From contig NZ_KB849212.1 in assembly GCF_000368025.1 (NCBI RefSeq), positions 486,752-550,751 of the forward strand: a stretch of 64,000 bases of DNA. The letters are read 5' to 3'. Under the pieces are notes generated by a model, which saw only the letters and a program-made list of their open reading frames with translations, had not been told where the DNA came from and did no database searches. Shown piece by piece: positions 49,618 through 58,122 of this stretch. The translations under genes and the position numbers were made by a program. Position 1 is the stretch's first letter. Each line of letters starts with the position of its first letter. This DNA comes from Acinetobacter parvus DSM 16617 = CIP 108168 (GTDB taxonomy: Bacteria; Pseudomonadota; Gammaproteobacteria; Pseudomonadales; Moraxellaceae).

Positions 49618-50171
49618 ATGCGTCTTATATCGCCAGAAACTGCACCAAAATTTCAACTTATAGATAGCCATGGCAGAGTAGTTCGACTAGACTCAGGTAA
49701 ACGCACTTTACTTGCATTTTTTCGTGATACAAACTGTCCTTTTTGTAATTTTAGAATTTTCCAATTAACACAACATTATAAAAAACTTTCGGATCAAGGC
49801 TTAGAAATCATTGCATTTTTTCATCAACACGTGAAGAAGTCAATGAATTTGTAAGAAAACGCCCTCGCCCTTTTACGATCGTCGCCGATCCTGAAAATAT
49901 CGCCTATCAAGCTTATGGTATTGAACGATCAATGGCACGCTCTACTTATAGCGTTTTTCGACATTTCGTCTCATGGGTTTTAGGCATCAAAATAATTGGG
50001 GCTGAGGGTTTAAAAAAGAATCTACAAAATCCAAGTGATATTATGCCAGCAGATTTTTTAATTGATGAGCAAGGTTATATTATTGAAACATATTACGGTT
50101 CTGATGCTAGCGACCACATTCCATTTGAAAATATTTATAAATTTTTAAATGCTGATCAGAACCCTAAGTAG
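49618..50171 (+). pseudogene. Peroxiredoxin-like (AhpC/TSA, thioredoxin-fold) gene with a frameshift
   Basis: Two frames join into a 184-aa thioredoxin-fold protein if one base is added in or near the T6 run at 49816-49821. The first part has RTLLAFFRDTNCPFCNFRIF with a CPFC redox pair near residue 39. The second continues STREEVNEFVRKRPRPF, then IVADPENIAYQAYGIERS, and ends with ADFLIDEQGYIIETYYGSD, the usual AhpC/TSA-family tail. Such proteins reduce peroxides or disulfides in the cytoplasm. The first ATG is used as start. No strong ribosome site is visible. A homopolymer indel may be real or an assembly error. Confidence 0.75.
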
Positions 50172-50216
50172 TCTACAACACCTCGTGTTTAATTGATTTA
50201 TGCAAAAATGGTGTGT

Positions 50217-50864
50217 TTAGCGACTAGGCACACCGCTATGGAAACGGAACGTATCATCTGGCGTTAAAATTAGATTCTTTTCCACTTCACGGATATGTTC
50301 AATCCGCTGCTGAATATTTTCTTCTGGATCTTTCAGTTTGGCAGTTTTTGCAACATCCAAGGCCAGTGCCAGATAATCCTCAAAATGACGAGATTCCGAT
50401 TTAAGCAAGTAACGATAGTAACGCCCCAGCTCATCGTCTACAACAGGTGCCAGCGCATAAAAACGTTCACACGAGCGTGCTTCCACAAATGCGCCAATAA
50501 TCATGACATCAATCAATGCTTCAGGTTCATAAGTACGGATTTCTTTACGTAATCCACCTGCATAGCGCCCTGCACTCAATCCCTTCCACTCTTGACCACG
50601 TTTGTTCATGAACTCCAAAACCTGCTCATAATGCAGCATTTCTTCACGTACCAATTGCGCCAATTTCACTTGTAAGTCGGTAAAAAAGCTATAGCGAAAC
50701 ATCAGGTTCATGGCTGTACTTGCCGCTTTCTTTTCACAATTGGCATGATCTTGCATTAAGATGTCCAGATTATTAATGGCCTCATCCAACCATGCCTGAG
50801 GAGTGGAACAACCTAAGAATGCAATGACAGGTTGCATTAACTCATCATAATTTACACTACTCAT
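50217..50864 (-). CDS. miaE: tRNA-(ms2io6A) hydroxylase MiaE
   Basis: MiaE uses oxygen to hydroxylate the isopentenyl group on ms2i6A37 of tRNAs reading UNN codons. The 215-aa ferritin-like di-iron protein has the metal-ligand helices DHANCEKKAAS, LVREEMLHYEQVLEFM, FVEARSCERFYAL and KSESRHFEDYLALA (Glu/His ligands). It sits four bases after pdxJ, so probably cotranscribed with it. Confidence 0.92.
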   Translation of the reverse strand: MSSVNYDELMQPVIAFLGCSTPQAWLDEAINNLDILMQDHANCEKKAASTAMNLMFRYSFFTDLQVKLAQLVREEMLHYEQVLEFMNKRGQEWKGLSAGRYAGGLRKEIRTYEPEALIDVMIIGAFVEARSCERFYALAPVVDDELGRYYRYLLKSESRHFEDYLALALDVAKTAKLKDPEENIQQRIEHIREVEKNLILTPDDTFRFHSGVPSR

Positions 50865-50868
50865 CGAT

Positions 50869-51597
50869 TTATCTCGCAGCAGCCTGAATCGCTGCTTTCA
50901 TCTCTTTTACGGCTTGAGCCAGACCAACGAATATACTATCGGCAATAATCGAATGACCAATATTAAGCTCATTAATTTGTGGAATTGCAGCAATAGCAGC
51001 AACATTATTTAAGTTTAAACCATGCCCAGCATTCACAACCAAACCTTTTGCCGCTGCATATTCAGCACCTTTGATAATACGAGTTAATTCAGCTTGTTGC
51101 TGCTCATCTGTCTCGGCATCAGCATAAGCACCCGTATGGATTTCAATGGTTGGTGCGCCACAGGCAACCGCCGCATCAATCTGTGCAAGATCAGCATCGA
51201 TAAACAAAGATACATCACTGCCAATCGCTTTCAGTGCTTCAGTTGCCGCCTTCACTTTTTCAAAATGACCTACAACATCCAGGCCACCCTCTGTAGTCAC
51301 TTCCTGACGACGTTCAGGAACAAAACAGACATGCTGAGGCTGGATTTCCTTGGCAAACGCAACCATTTCATCCGTCACTGCCAATTCAAGATTCATACGT
51401 GTTTTTAATAACGGACGCATACGGCGAACATCATCATCCTGTATATGGCGGCGATCTTCGCGCAAATGGAGGGTAATCCCCTCTGCACCCGCTTGCTCAC
51501 AAACCAAAGCAGCCTGAACAGGATCAGGGTAAGTTGTACCACGTGCTTGTCTTAATGTCGCAACATGATCAATGTTTACACCTAAGATTGCAGCCAT
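50869..51597 (-). CDS. pdxJ: Pyridoxine 5'-phosphate synthase
   Basis: PdxJ condenses 1-deoxyxylulose 5-phosphate with 3-amino-2-oxopropyl phosphate to pyridoxine phosphate. The 242-aa TIM-barrel has LGVNIDHVATLRQARGT at the N-terminus. GITLHLREDRRHI, CFVPERRQEVTTEGGLDV, IEIHTGAYA, GLVVNAGHGLN and ELNIGHSIIADSIFVGL follow. Location after recO is the usual gammaproteobacterial order. Confidence 0.96.
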   Translation of the reverse strand: MAAILGVNIDHVATLRQARGTTYPDPVQAALVCEQAGAEGITLHLREDRRHIQDDDVRRMRPLLKTRMNLELAVTDEMVAFAKEIQPQHVCFVPERRQEVTTEGGLDVVGHFEKVKAATEALKAIGSDVSLFIDADLAQIDAAVACGAPTIEIHTGAYADAETDEQQQAELTRIIKGAEYAAAKGLVVNAGHGLNLNNVAAIAAIPQINELNIGHSIIADSIFVGLAQAVKEMKAAIQAAAR

Positions 51598-51651
51598 AAA
51601 AATATCCTATCGGTTTAGCCCTGAATCATTATTTTCAATACATCAGGAATA

Positions 51652-52359
51652 TCAAGTTTGTGTACTTTGAATCCAAAGTTGACGGCTTTTCAGCGGTCGA
51701 TCACCCAACAAGGAGCTAATCATTTGACGGTATAGTTTACCCAATAATTGCAACTGTTCGTGAGAAAAATCCTGACCATCTTCATAACTTTGCATGGATG
51801 TAATCAATGCACCCTCAAGTGTTGAACGTGAGGCTCGTGAAACTGGCAGAAAGCCATCATTGAGCTGAAATTGATACTGTTGGAATGGCGAAATTTCCTG
51901 CTGGTTTGCATCTACTGAAAAATCAATCGCATAGCCCAACTCCTGCAATAATACATGTTCAAACTGGCGTAAAATCTGTCGCAGGAATAAAGAGGCTTGT
52001 TTATGCGATGCCAATTGCTGTAATTGCAATAAGGTCAGTTGGTATTGTTCAAATGTCTGTGGCATCGCCTCTTCAAGCGGACATAAACGCAACACGATCT
52101 CATTTAAATAGAAACCAGCAAAAAATGCGTCACCATGAAAAAACACAGGTTGATTCAGAATTTCCAGTTTTGTAAAGTTTTTGAGTTCAGATTTGCCAGT
52201 GGCTTGCAGACGAATTGGCTGATATTGCGGCGGTGGGGTCTGTCTTAGAATCCCATCCACCCGCCCATATTCTTGTGTAAATAAATGCACAATATGGCTT
52301 TTTTCACGATATTTACGATGATGAATCAAATAGCCATGCAGGACTTCATTACGCATCAT
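51652..52359 (-). CDS. recO: DNA repair protein RecO
   Basis: RecO loads RecA with RecR onto SSB-coated DNA. The 235-aa protein has an N-terminal OB-fold (LHGYLIHHRKYREKSHIVHLF near residue 4, EYGRVDGILRQ) and a helical C-terminal domain with FLRQILRQFEHVLLQELGY. The Zn-binding Cys cluster of some RecO proteins is absent, as in other Acinetobacter-type RecO. Two adjacent ATG codons are possible starts. It belongs to the era-recO-pdxJ gene string, with a small lipoprotein gene between era and recO. Confidence 0.93.
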   Translation of the reverse strand: MMRNEVLHGYLIHHRKYREKSHIVHLFTQEYGRVDGILRQTPPPQYQPIRLQATGKSELKNFTKLEILNQPVFFHGDAFFAGFYLNEIVLRLCPLEEAMPQTFEQYQLTLLQLQQLASHKQASLFLRQILRQFEHVLLQELGYAIDFSVDANQQEISPFQQYQFQLNDGFLPVSRASRSTLEGALITSMQSYEDGQDFSHEQLQLLGKLYRQMISSLLGDRPLKSRQLWIQSTQT

Positions 52360-52368
52360 AAAGCGAGA

Positions 52369-52566
52369 CTAGTCCTTCTTTTTCTCATCCTTTTCTTCAT
52401 CATCGCCATCAGGAATAACTGCACCAGCCACAGCAGCAGTCCCCTTAACAACACCTTTGGTGGTCTTATAATCAACTTTAACAGGTACGGTCACAAGCTT
52501 ATGAACACAGCCTTGCAACATGAAGATGCATGTTACGATTGCGAGTACACGGATTGTTATTTTCAT
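52369..52566 (-). CDS. Small lipoprotein (between era and recO)
   Basis: A 65-aa lipoprotein: MKITIRVLAIVTCIFMLQGC, with the lipobox LQGC at residues 17-20. A mature peptide of about 45 residues ends in a very acidic/Lys-rich tail (DGDDEEKDEKKKD). I recall similar short Acinetobacter lipoproteins (NCBI family NF038104), function unknown. The frame is open for four more codons upstream, but 52566 fits the signal peptide. It lies between era and recO, where most gammaproteobacteria have no gene. Confidence 0.75.
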   Translation of the reverse strand: MKITIRVLAIVTCIFMLQGCVHKLVTVPVKVDYKTTKGVVKGTAAVAGAVIPDGDDEEKDEKKKD

Positions 52567-52592
52567 ACCTGTTTCCATTGTCTTAAAACCTG

Positions 52593-53618
52593 TTAAATAT
52601 CGCTATAACCCAAGCTTTTTAACGCACGCTCATCATCAGACCAACCACCTTTGACTTTCACCCAAAGCGTTAGCATAATTTTTTGCTCAAACATTTTTTC
52701 CATATCTGTACGTGCATCCATGCCAATGCTTTTCAGCTTCGCACCTTTATCACCAATCACAATCGCTTTTTGGCCTTGGCGTTCCACAAAAATGGTCGCA
52801 TCAATATACGTACATGGCGGCTTTAAACGACCTGTTTTTTCATTTACGGCTGCTTCTTCAGTTTTAAATGATTCAATTTGAACCGTTAAATCATATGGCA
52901 GCTCTTCACCTAACTGACGCATAATTTTCTCACGAATGATCTCACTCGCAAGGAAACGCTCAGAACGATCAGTAATTTGATCTAATGAATACAATGGTGG
53001 TTGATATGGCAGATACTTCTCGATGGTATCTCGCAAATGATCGAGATTTGCACCACGCAATGCTGAAACCGGAACAATTTCAGCAAAATTCATGAGCTTG
53101 GCACGCTCTCGAATCAGTGGTAAAGCCTCATTTTTATTTTCAAATGTATCAAGTTTATTGATCACTAGAATCACTGGCATATCGGCATTTTTAAGTTTTT
53201 CCAAAACCAATTCATCGTTTTGCGTCCACTTTTGTGCATCCACCACAAATAAAACCAGATTCACATCACGCAAAGCAGAGTGTGCCGCACGATTCATCAT
53301 CTTATTGATGGCACGTACTTCTTTTTTATGCATCCCAGGAGTATCTACAAATACCGCCTGTGACTTCTCACGCGAGTCAATACCCACAATCTTGTGGCGT
53401 GTGGTTTGTGGCTTACGTGAAGTAATAGATAGTTTTTGACCCAAGATGTGGTTCATCAAAGTCGATTTTCCTACATTTGGACGACCAACAATAGCCACAA
53501 AACCGCTTTTGAAATCTGAGGGAATAGTCGTTCCCTGAGAACTAAAAAATTGATCAACTACATTATTGCCATCTTGCTGTTCAGTTGCTTCTGGCTTATT
53601 TTCTTCTGAATGAGACAT
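52593..53618 (-). CDS. era: GTPase Era
   Basis: Era is a GTPase required for 16S rRNA processing and 30S assembly. The 341-aa protein has a GTPase domain with G1 GRPNVGKST near residue 51, G3 DTPGMH and NKLD. A KH domain follows (VIGDKGAKLKSIGMDAR near residue 292). A variable acidic N-terminal extension of about 40 residues (MSHSEENKPEATEQ...) precedes it, as in Acinetobacter. It follows rnc with four bases between them. Confidence 0.96.
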   Translation of the reverse strand: MSHSEENKPEATEQQDGNNVVDQFFSSQGTTIPSDFKSGFVAIVGRPNVGKSTLMNHILGQKLSITSRKPQTTRHKIVGIDSREKSQAVFVDTPGMHKKEVRAINKMMNRAAHSALRDVNLVLFVVDAQKWTQNDELVLEKLKNADMPVILVINKLDTFENKNEALPLIRERAKLMNFAEIVPVSALRGANLDHLRDTIEKYLPYQPPLYSLDQITDRSERFLASEIIREKIMRQLGEELPYDLTVQIESFKTEEAAVNEKTGRLKPPCTYIDATIFVERQGQKAIVIGDKGAKLKSIGMDARTDMEKMFEQKIMLTLWVKVKGGWSDDERALKSLGYSDI

Positions 53619-53622
53619 CAGG

Positions 53623-54318
53623 TTATTGCTCCAATAATTTTAAAATCTCTGCCGCTGCCGTTTGTTCGGCAAAACGACGACTTGAGCCCTCGCCTATAAT
53701 TTTTGGCAGTCCCGCTACATCACATTCCACTTTGAAATGTTGATTAGGGGCATCACCCTGAATATCTACAACCTCGTAAACTGGGAGAGGTTTTTTACGT
53801 GCTTGTAAATACTCTTGCAAACGTGATTTCGGGTCTTTCAGTTGATCTGTCGGTTCAATATAATCCAGATAAGGCTCATACCATTTTAGCACAATGCGTT
53901 CCAACAGGTTGAGATCATTGCTGTCCAAATAAATGGCACCAATAATTGCTTCAACTGTATCAGCCAGAATTGACTCTCGGTGATGTCCACCCGATTTTAA
54001 CTCGCCTGTGCTTAAAATTAATGACCGACTCAATTGTAAGTCATTTGCAATTTTCCCCAATGCTTCCTGTCGAACCAAAGTCGCACGCATCCGCGTTAAG
54101 CGACCTTCATTTTCAAGTGGGTAGGTATGGTAAAGATAATTGGCAACAATCATCCCTAATAATGAATCGCCTAGAAATTCCAGGCGTTCATAATTGTGCT
54201 TTTGACTCACAGAACGATGGGTCAATGCCAGTTTTAACAAATCAAGGTGTTTAAACTGGTGACCAATTCGCCCTTGCAGACGTGCATCATTGAGCTTGTT
54301 TGGCAGATTTTTGGTCAA
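53623..54318 (-). CDS. rnc: Ribonuclease III
   Basis: RNase III cuts double-stranded RNA, for example rRNA precursors. The 231-aa protein has an N-terminal nuclease domain with the signature ERLEFLGDSLLGMIVANYL and the second acidic set DTVEAIIGAIYLD. A C-terminal dsRNA-binding domain (about 160-231) ends in SSRRFAEQTAAAEILKLL. The start is likely TTG at 54316-54318 (MTKNLPNKLND), preceded by GAGAAG, so it overlaps the DUF4845 gene by 32 bases. A further upstream TTG is possible. Confidence 0.93.
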   Translation of the reverse strand: MTKNLPNKLNDARLQGRIGHQFKHLDLLKLALTHRSVSQKHNYERLEFLGDSLLGMIVANYLYHTYPLENEGRLTRMRATLVRQEALGKIANDLQLSRSLILSTGELKSGGHHRESILADTVEAIIGAIYLDSNDLNLLERIVLKWYEPYLDYIEPTDQLKDPKSRLQEYLQARKKPLPVYEVVDIQGDAPNQHFKVECDVAGLPKIIGEGSSRRFAEQTAAAEILKLLEQ

Positions 54319-54664
54319 AAGTCTTCTCAAAGGTCATCACTAAACTAATATTCAGCATGAAAGGCTTACGCACTTCATACTTTTTCTTAACAATTAAATC
54401 ATCTTTATAAGTAACCTGTGCAACATCCTTGAAACGAAGATCCCGAACCCCATTCATATCCAGACGCTGATCCATCTGAGCTGCGAACTTAGTTGGTGTA
54501 ATATTCTCAGGACTATCCTTTAATAGACCTTCAATTTGAGAATCTATAATTCGATCATCCCAATATGCTGGCCAGATTGCGATTGATGCCTTTACAGCAA
54601 TCGCAAATAGAACCACCCCAAATAAAATTGCAATATACGAAGCGCCTTGTTGAGATTTACGCAT
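54287..54664 (-). CDS. DUF4845-family membrane protein
   Basis: A 125-aa protein with one N-terminal helix (about 8-28, SYIAILFGVVLFAIAVKASIA) and a small periplasmic domain (about 35-118). It belongs to DUF4845, regularly encoded between lepB and rnc in Moraxellaceae and Pseudomonadaceae, function unknown. Location suggests a role with signal peptidase or envelope processing, but that is guesswork. Its 3' end overlaps rnc. Confidence 0.85.
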   Translation of the reverse strand: MRKSQQGASYIAILFGVVLFAIAVKASIAIWPAYWDDRIIDSQIEGLLKDSPENITPTKFAAQMDQRLDMNGVRDLRFKDVAQVTYKDDLIVKKKYEVRKPFMLNISLVMTFEKTFDQKSAKQAQ

Positions 54665-54692
54665 CTGTAGTATGTCCTATACGTTTTATTTA

Positions 54693-55556
54693 TTAGTCAA
54701 TCTTACCATTTCGGCTGAAACTTGGAAGATTGAAACCAGGTTCTTTATGCATCCATACATAAAAAGCACGCCCTGTTAAATTGGCTTCTGGGACAAAACC
54801 CCAAAAACGGCTATCAGCGCTTTGGTCACGGTTATCCCCCATCGCAAAATACTGGCCTTGTGGTACAGTCACTTCCCAATCCCGTCCATTACTTTTAATA
54901 AACACATCATTGGCTTTTGCCACAAATGGCACTAATGCTTCAGCGCCCTTTAACTGAGCAAACTGGAACTGTTCAGCCAAAGGATTACGCCCATCCAGAT
55001 AACGGATCAGATGCTGATGCTCACCTAAAGTCTCTTTAAAATAATATACGGTTGGCGTTTCAAGTTGATCCTTTTCACGTTTAACCTCAGTAGCAACTTT
55101 TGCAATTTGCTGACCATTAATGATTAGCTGCCCATCTTTAAACTGAATATGGTCACCAGGCAAACCCACTACACGCTTGATATAACTAATAGTAGGCTGT
55201 GGTGGATAACGGAACACGATGACTTCACCGCGCTTTGGTTCACCAATATTAATTATTTTGGTATTTATAATCGGCAAACGTACACCGTAATCAAACTTAT
55301 TCACCAAAATAAAGTCACCTGTTTCCAAGGTAGGCACCATAGAGTCAGATGGGATATTAAATGGCTCATAGAGGAAAGAACGTAGCACCAACACCACAGC
55401 CAATACTGGCCAGAAATCATACGCCCATGTGATCACAAAGTTTTCCTGATCACGTCCCTTATTTGCACGTTGTTTCAGTACAAACTTGTCAAGCAACCAC
55501 ACGATAAAAAATATCAGTGTGACTGGAACGAGAATCAAATTAAAATCAAAATCCAT
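54693..55556 (-). CDS. lepB: Signal peptidase I
   Basis: LepB cleaves signal peptides from secreted proteins at the periplasmic face. The 287-aa protein has two N-terminal helices (about 6-27 and 47-62) and the Ser/Lys dyad: Ser72 in IPSDSMVPTL and Lys127 in SYIKRVVGLPGDHI. The later box GDNRDQSADSRFWGFV is also present. It is immediately downstream of lepA, the classical lepAB order. Confidence 0.96.
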   Translation of the reverse strand: MDFDFNLILVPVTLIFFIVWLLDKFVLKQRANKGRDQENFVITWAYDFWPVLAVVLVLRSFLYEPFNIPSDSMVPTLETGDFILVNKFDYGVRLPIINTKIINIGEPKRGEVIVFRYPPQPTISYIKRVVGLPGDHIQFKDGQLIINGQQIAKVATEVKREKDQLETPTVYYFKETLGEHQHLIRYLDGRNPLAEQFQFAQLKGAEALVPFVAKANDVFIKSNGRDWEVTVPQGQYFAMGDNRDQSADSRFWGFVPEANLTGRAFYVWMHKEPGFNLPSFSRNGKID

Positions 55557-55577
55557 GAGCGATTCCTAAGTCTTTTT

Positions 55578-57395
55578 CTATCGATCAACTTTTAATACAG
55601 CCAAGAACGCTTCCTGTGGAATTTCGACACTTCCCACCTGTTTCATGCGTTTCTTACCTTCTTTTTGTTTCGAAAGCAGTTTCTTCTTACGAGACACGTC
55701 ACCACCATAACATTTTGCCAAAACGTTCTTACGCATGGCTTTAACGGTAGAACGTGCAATGATTTGCGCACCAATAGCTGCCTGAATCGCCACATCATAC
55801 ATTTGGCGGGGAATCAGGTCTTTCATCTTCTCAACCAGTGCGATACCACGATGGCGGGCATCCTGACGGTGACAAATCATCGCCAAGGCATCCACCTTTT
55901 CGCTATTAATTAACACGTCAACCTTAACCAGAGATGAACTCTCAAAACGGACAAAGTTATAATCCAGTGAAGCAAAGCCACGAGAACATGATTTCAACTT
56001 GTCAAAGAAATCCATAACCACCTCAGCCATTGGAATTTCAAAGGTGATGGATACCTGATTACCCAGGAATTTCATATCTTTTTGCACACCACGACGCTCA
56101 ATACACAAGGTCATGACATTGCCCAGATATTCCTGTGGCACAAGAATATGACATTCTGCAATCGGCTCACGTAAGTCTTCAACTGTTGAACCATCTGGCA
56201 TTTTCGATGGGCTATCGATATAAATAATGTCGCCTTTCTTGGTCAATGCTTCATAAATTACAGTTGGCGCAGAACTAATCAGGTCAAGATCATATTCACG
56301 TTCCAAACGTTCCTGCACAATTTCCATATGCAGCATCCCCAAGAAGCCGCAACGGAAACCAAAACCTAAAGCATCAGAGCTTTCTGGTTCAAAGAATAAA
56401 GCTGAATCATTAATCTGGAGTTTTTGCAGAGCCTCACGGAATGGCTCGAAATCACTGGCATCAATTGGGAAAAGCCCAGCATACACCTGTGGCTTCACTT
56501 TCTTAAAGCCTGGAAGTATTGCAACATCGGGAGTAGATGAAAGCGTGATGGTATCACCGACTGGTGCACCAAAAATATCCTTGATACCCGCAATGACAAA
56601 ACCAACCTCACCTGCCTCAAGCAAATCAGTTTCAGTATGTTTTGGATTAAACACACCTACCGATGTCACAGGATGCGTTTGTCCAGTTGATTTCACCAGC
56701 ATCTTGTCGCCCTTACGGATACGACCCTGTTTAATGCGGACAAGCGAGACAACACCCAAATAGTTGTCAAACCATGAGTCAATGATCAACGCCTGCAACG
56801 GCGCATCACGGTCACCTTCTGGTGCTGGAATCACATCGACCAGACGCTCTAAAACGCCCTCAACCCCTAAACCTGTTTTTGCAGAACAGGTTGGCGCATC
56901 TGTTGCCTCAATCCCGATAATTTCTTCAATCTCATGGATGACACGCTCAGGTTCAGCCTGAGGTAAATCAATCTTGTTCAGGATGGGCAATACTTCCAAG
57001 CCTTGCTCAATTGCGGTATAACAGTTTGCAACAGATTGAGCCTCAACTCCCTGTGCCGCATCCACGACTAGCAATGCACCTTCACATGCAGCCAAGGAAC
57101 GTGACACTTCATAAGAAAAGTCAACGTGCCCTGGCGTATCAATAAAGTTGAGTTGATATTCCTGACCATTCGGATGCGTATAGTACAACGTGACCGACGC
57201 AGCCTTAATGGTAATCCCACGTTCACGCTCAAGCTCCATGGAGTCTAGCACCTGAGCCTGCATCTCACGATCCTGTAAGCCGCCACACATTTGAATGAAA
57301 CGGTCAGCCAGTGTTGACTTACCGTGGTCAATGTGAGCAATAATCGAGAAATTTCGTATATTTTTGATATCTACGGATTTTTTAGCTTGCGCCAT
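55578..57395 (-). CDS. lepA: Elongation factor 4 (LepA)
   Basis: EF4 is a ribosome GTPase that acts on stalled or incorrectly translocated ribosomes. The 605-aa protein has standard length. G1 is AHIDHGKSTL at about residue 20, then RGITIKAASVTL, FIDTPGHVDFSYEV and NKIDLPQAEPERV. The C-terminal LepA-specific domain includes YGGDVSRKKKLLSKQKEGKKRMK. First gene of the lepA-lepB-DUF4845-rnc-era-recO-pdxJ string. Confidence 0.97.
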   Translation of the reverse strand: MAQAKKSVDIKNIRNFSIIAHIDHGKSTLADRFIQMCGGLQDREMQAQVLDSMELERERGITIKAASVTLYYTHPNGQEYQLNFIDTPGHVDFSYEVSRSLAACEGALLVVDAAQGVEAQSVANCYTAIEQGLEVLPILNKIDLPQAEPERVIHEIEEIIGIEATDAPTCSAKTGLGVEGVLERLVDVIPAPEGDRDAPLQALIIDSWFDNYLGVVSLVRIKQGRIRKGDKMLVKSTGQTHPVTSVGVFNPKHTETDLLEAGEVGFVIAGIKDIFGAPVGDTITLSSTPDVAILPGFKKVKPQVYAGLFPIDASDFEPFREALQKLQINDSALFFEPESSDALGFGFRCGFLGMLHMEIVQERLEREYDLDLISSAPTVIYEALTKKGDIIYIDSPSKMPDGSTVEDLREPIAECHILVPQEYLGNVMTLCIERRGVQKDMKFLGNQVSITFEIPMAEVVMDFFDKLKSCSRGFASLDYNFVRFESSSLVKVDVLINSEKVDALAMICHRQDARHRGIALVEKMKDLIPRQMYDVAIQAAIGAQIIARSTVKAMRKNVLAKCYGGDVSRKKKLLSKQKEGKKRMKQVGSVEIPQEAFLAVLKVDR

Positions 57396-57552
57396 GGGTT
57401 ACCTTGAGAAAATAGAACGCCTGATACTTTAAAAAAGCAATAGGCCAAAGCGGTTTAACAAAATTGTTGCCGATTATAACAGAACAGCTTTTCAAAGTAT
57501 CCAAAATAATGAGTTTCATTTAAAGGCTTCATGGTTCACGCAACACCTTCAT

Positions 57553-58011
57553 TCATTCCATAGCAGCATAGGAAATTGAAAAATCCATCGGATTCAAATC
57601 AGCTGGAATGGGTTGGTAGGCATGGGTAAAACTTGGTGACATGCGTTTTGGACGACCTGTGGCAATTTCAATACAGGCCCATTTAGTGTTACCAACGAAC
57701 AGGATACTTTGATCCTTGGGACGGTAAAATGCATACTGGCGAAAAGAATATAATGCATTAATATCATTAAGCCACGTCCTTAAGATGACTTCCTCCCCCT
57801 CAAGTGCAGCTTTACGATATTGCACATGGTGTTCAACCGCGACCATCGCATGATTGAGTTCCAGATATTGTGCCAGCCCCAAACCCAATGCTTCGATATG
57901 CGCCTCAGCAACATCTTGCATCCACTGGATATACATCACATTGTTGACATGCCCAAGTACATCAATATGTGCTGGCTGAACCTGTATTTTTAAATCAAAA
58001 ATGGTACTCAT
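57553..58011 (-). CDS. Acyl-CoA thioesterase (4HBT hotdog family)
   Basis: A 152-aa single-hotdog thioesterase, likely hydrolysing short- or medium-chain acyl-CoA. The family motif is HIDVLGHVNNVMYIQWMQD near residue 15, with the catalytic-type Asp and His/Asn pattern of YbgC-like enzymes. EHHVQYRKAAL near 60 and IATGRPKRM near 125 fit the family. Substrate unknown. It lies between degP and lepA on the minus strand, about 110 bases downstream of degP after a terminator. Confidence 0.87.
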   Translation of the reverse strand: MSTIFDLKIQVQPAHIDVLGHVNNVMYIQWMQDVAEAHIEALGLGLAQYLELNHAMVAVEHHVQYRKAALEGEEVILRTWLNDINALYSFRQYAFYRPKDQSILFVGNTKWACIEIATGRPKRMSPSFTHAYQPIPADLNPMDFSISYAAME

Positions 58012-58079
58012 TGGTCTGATATTTCATTCGTCAAAGTTTCGTTGCATACACTAGTCTAAACCCATCGTCATTACAAAAT

Positions 58080-58106
58080 AAAAACCACCCCAATGAGGAG
58101 TGGTCT
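58080..58106 (-). terminator. Terminator after degP/mucD
   Basis: On the minus strand ACCACTCC pairs with GGGGTGGT (one mismatch-like position) around four bases, followed by TTTTTATTTT. Confidence 0.7.
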
Positions 58107-58122
58107 TAAAAATCAAGATGAA

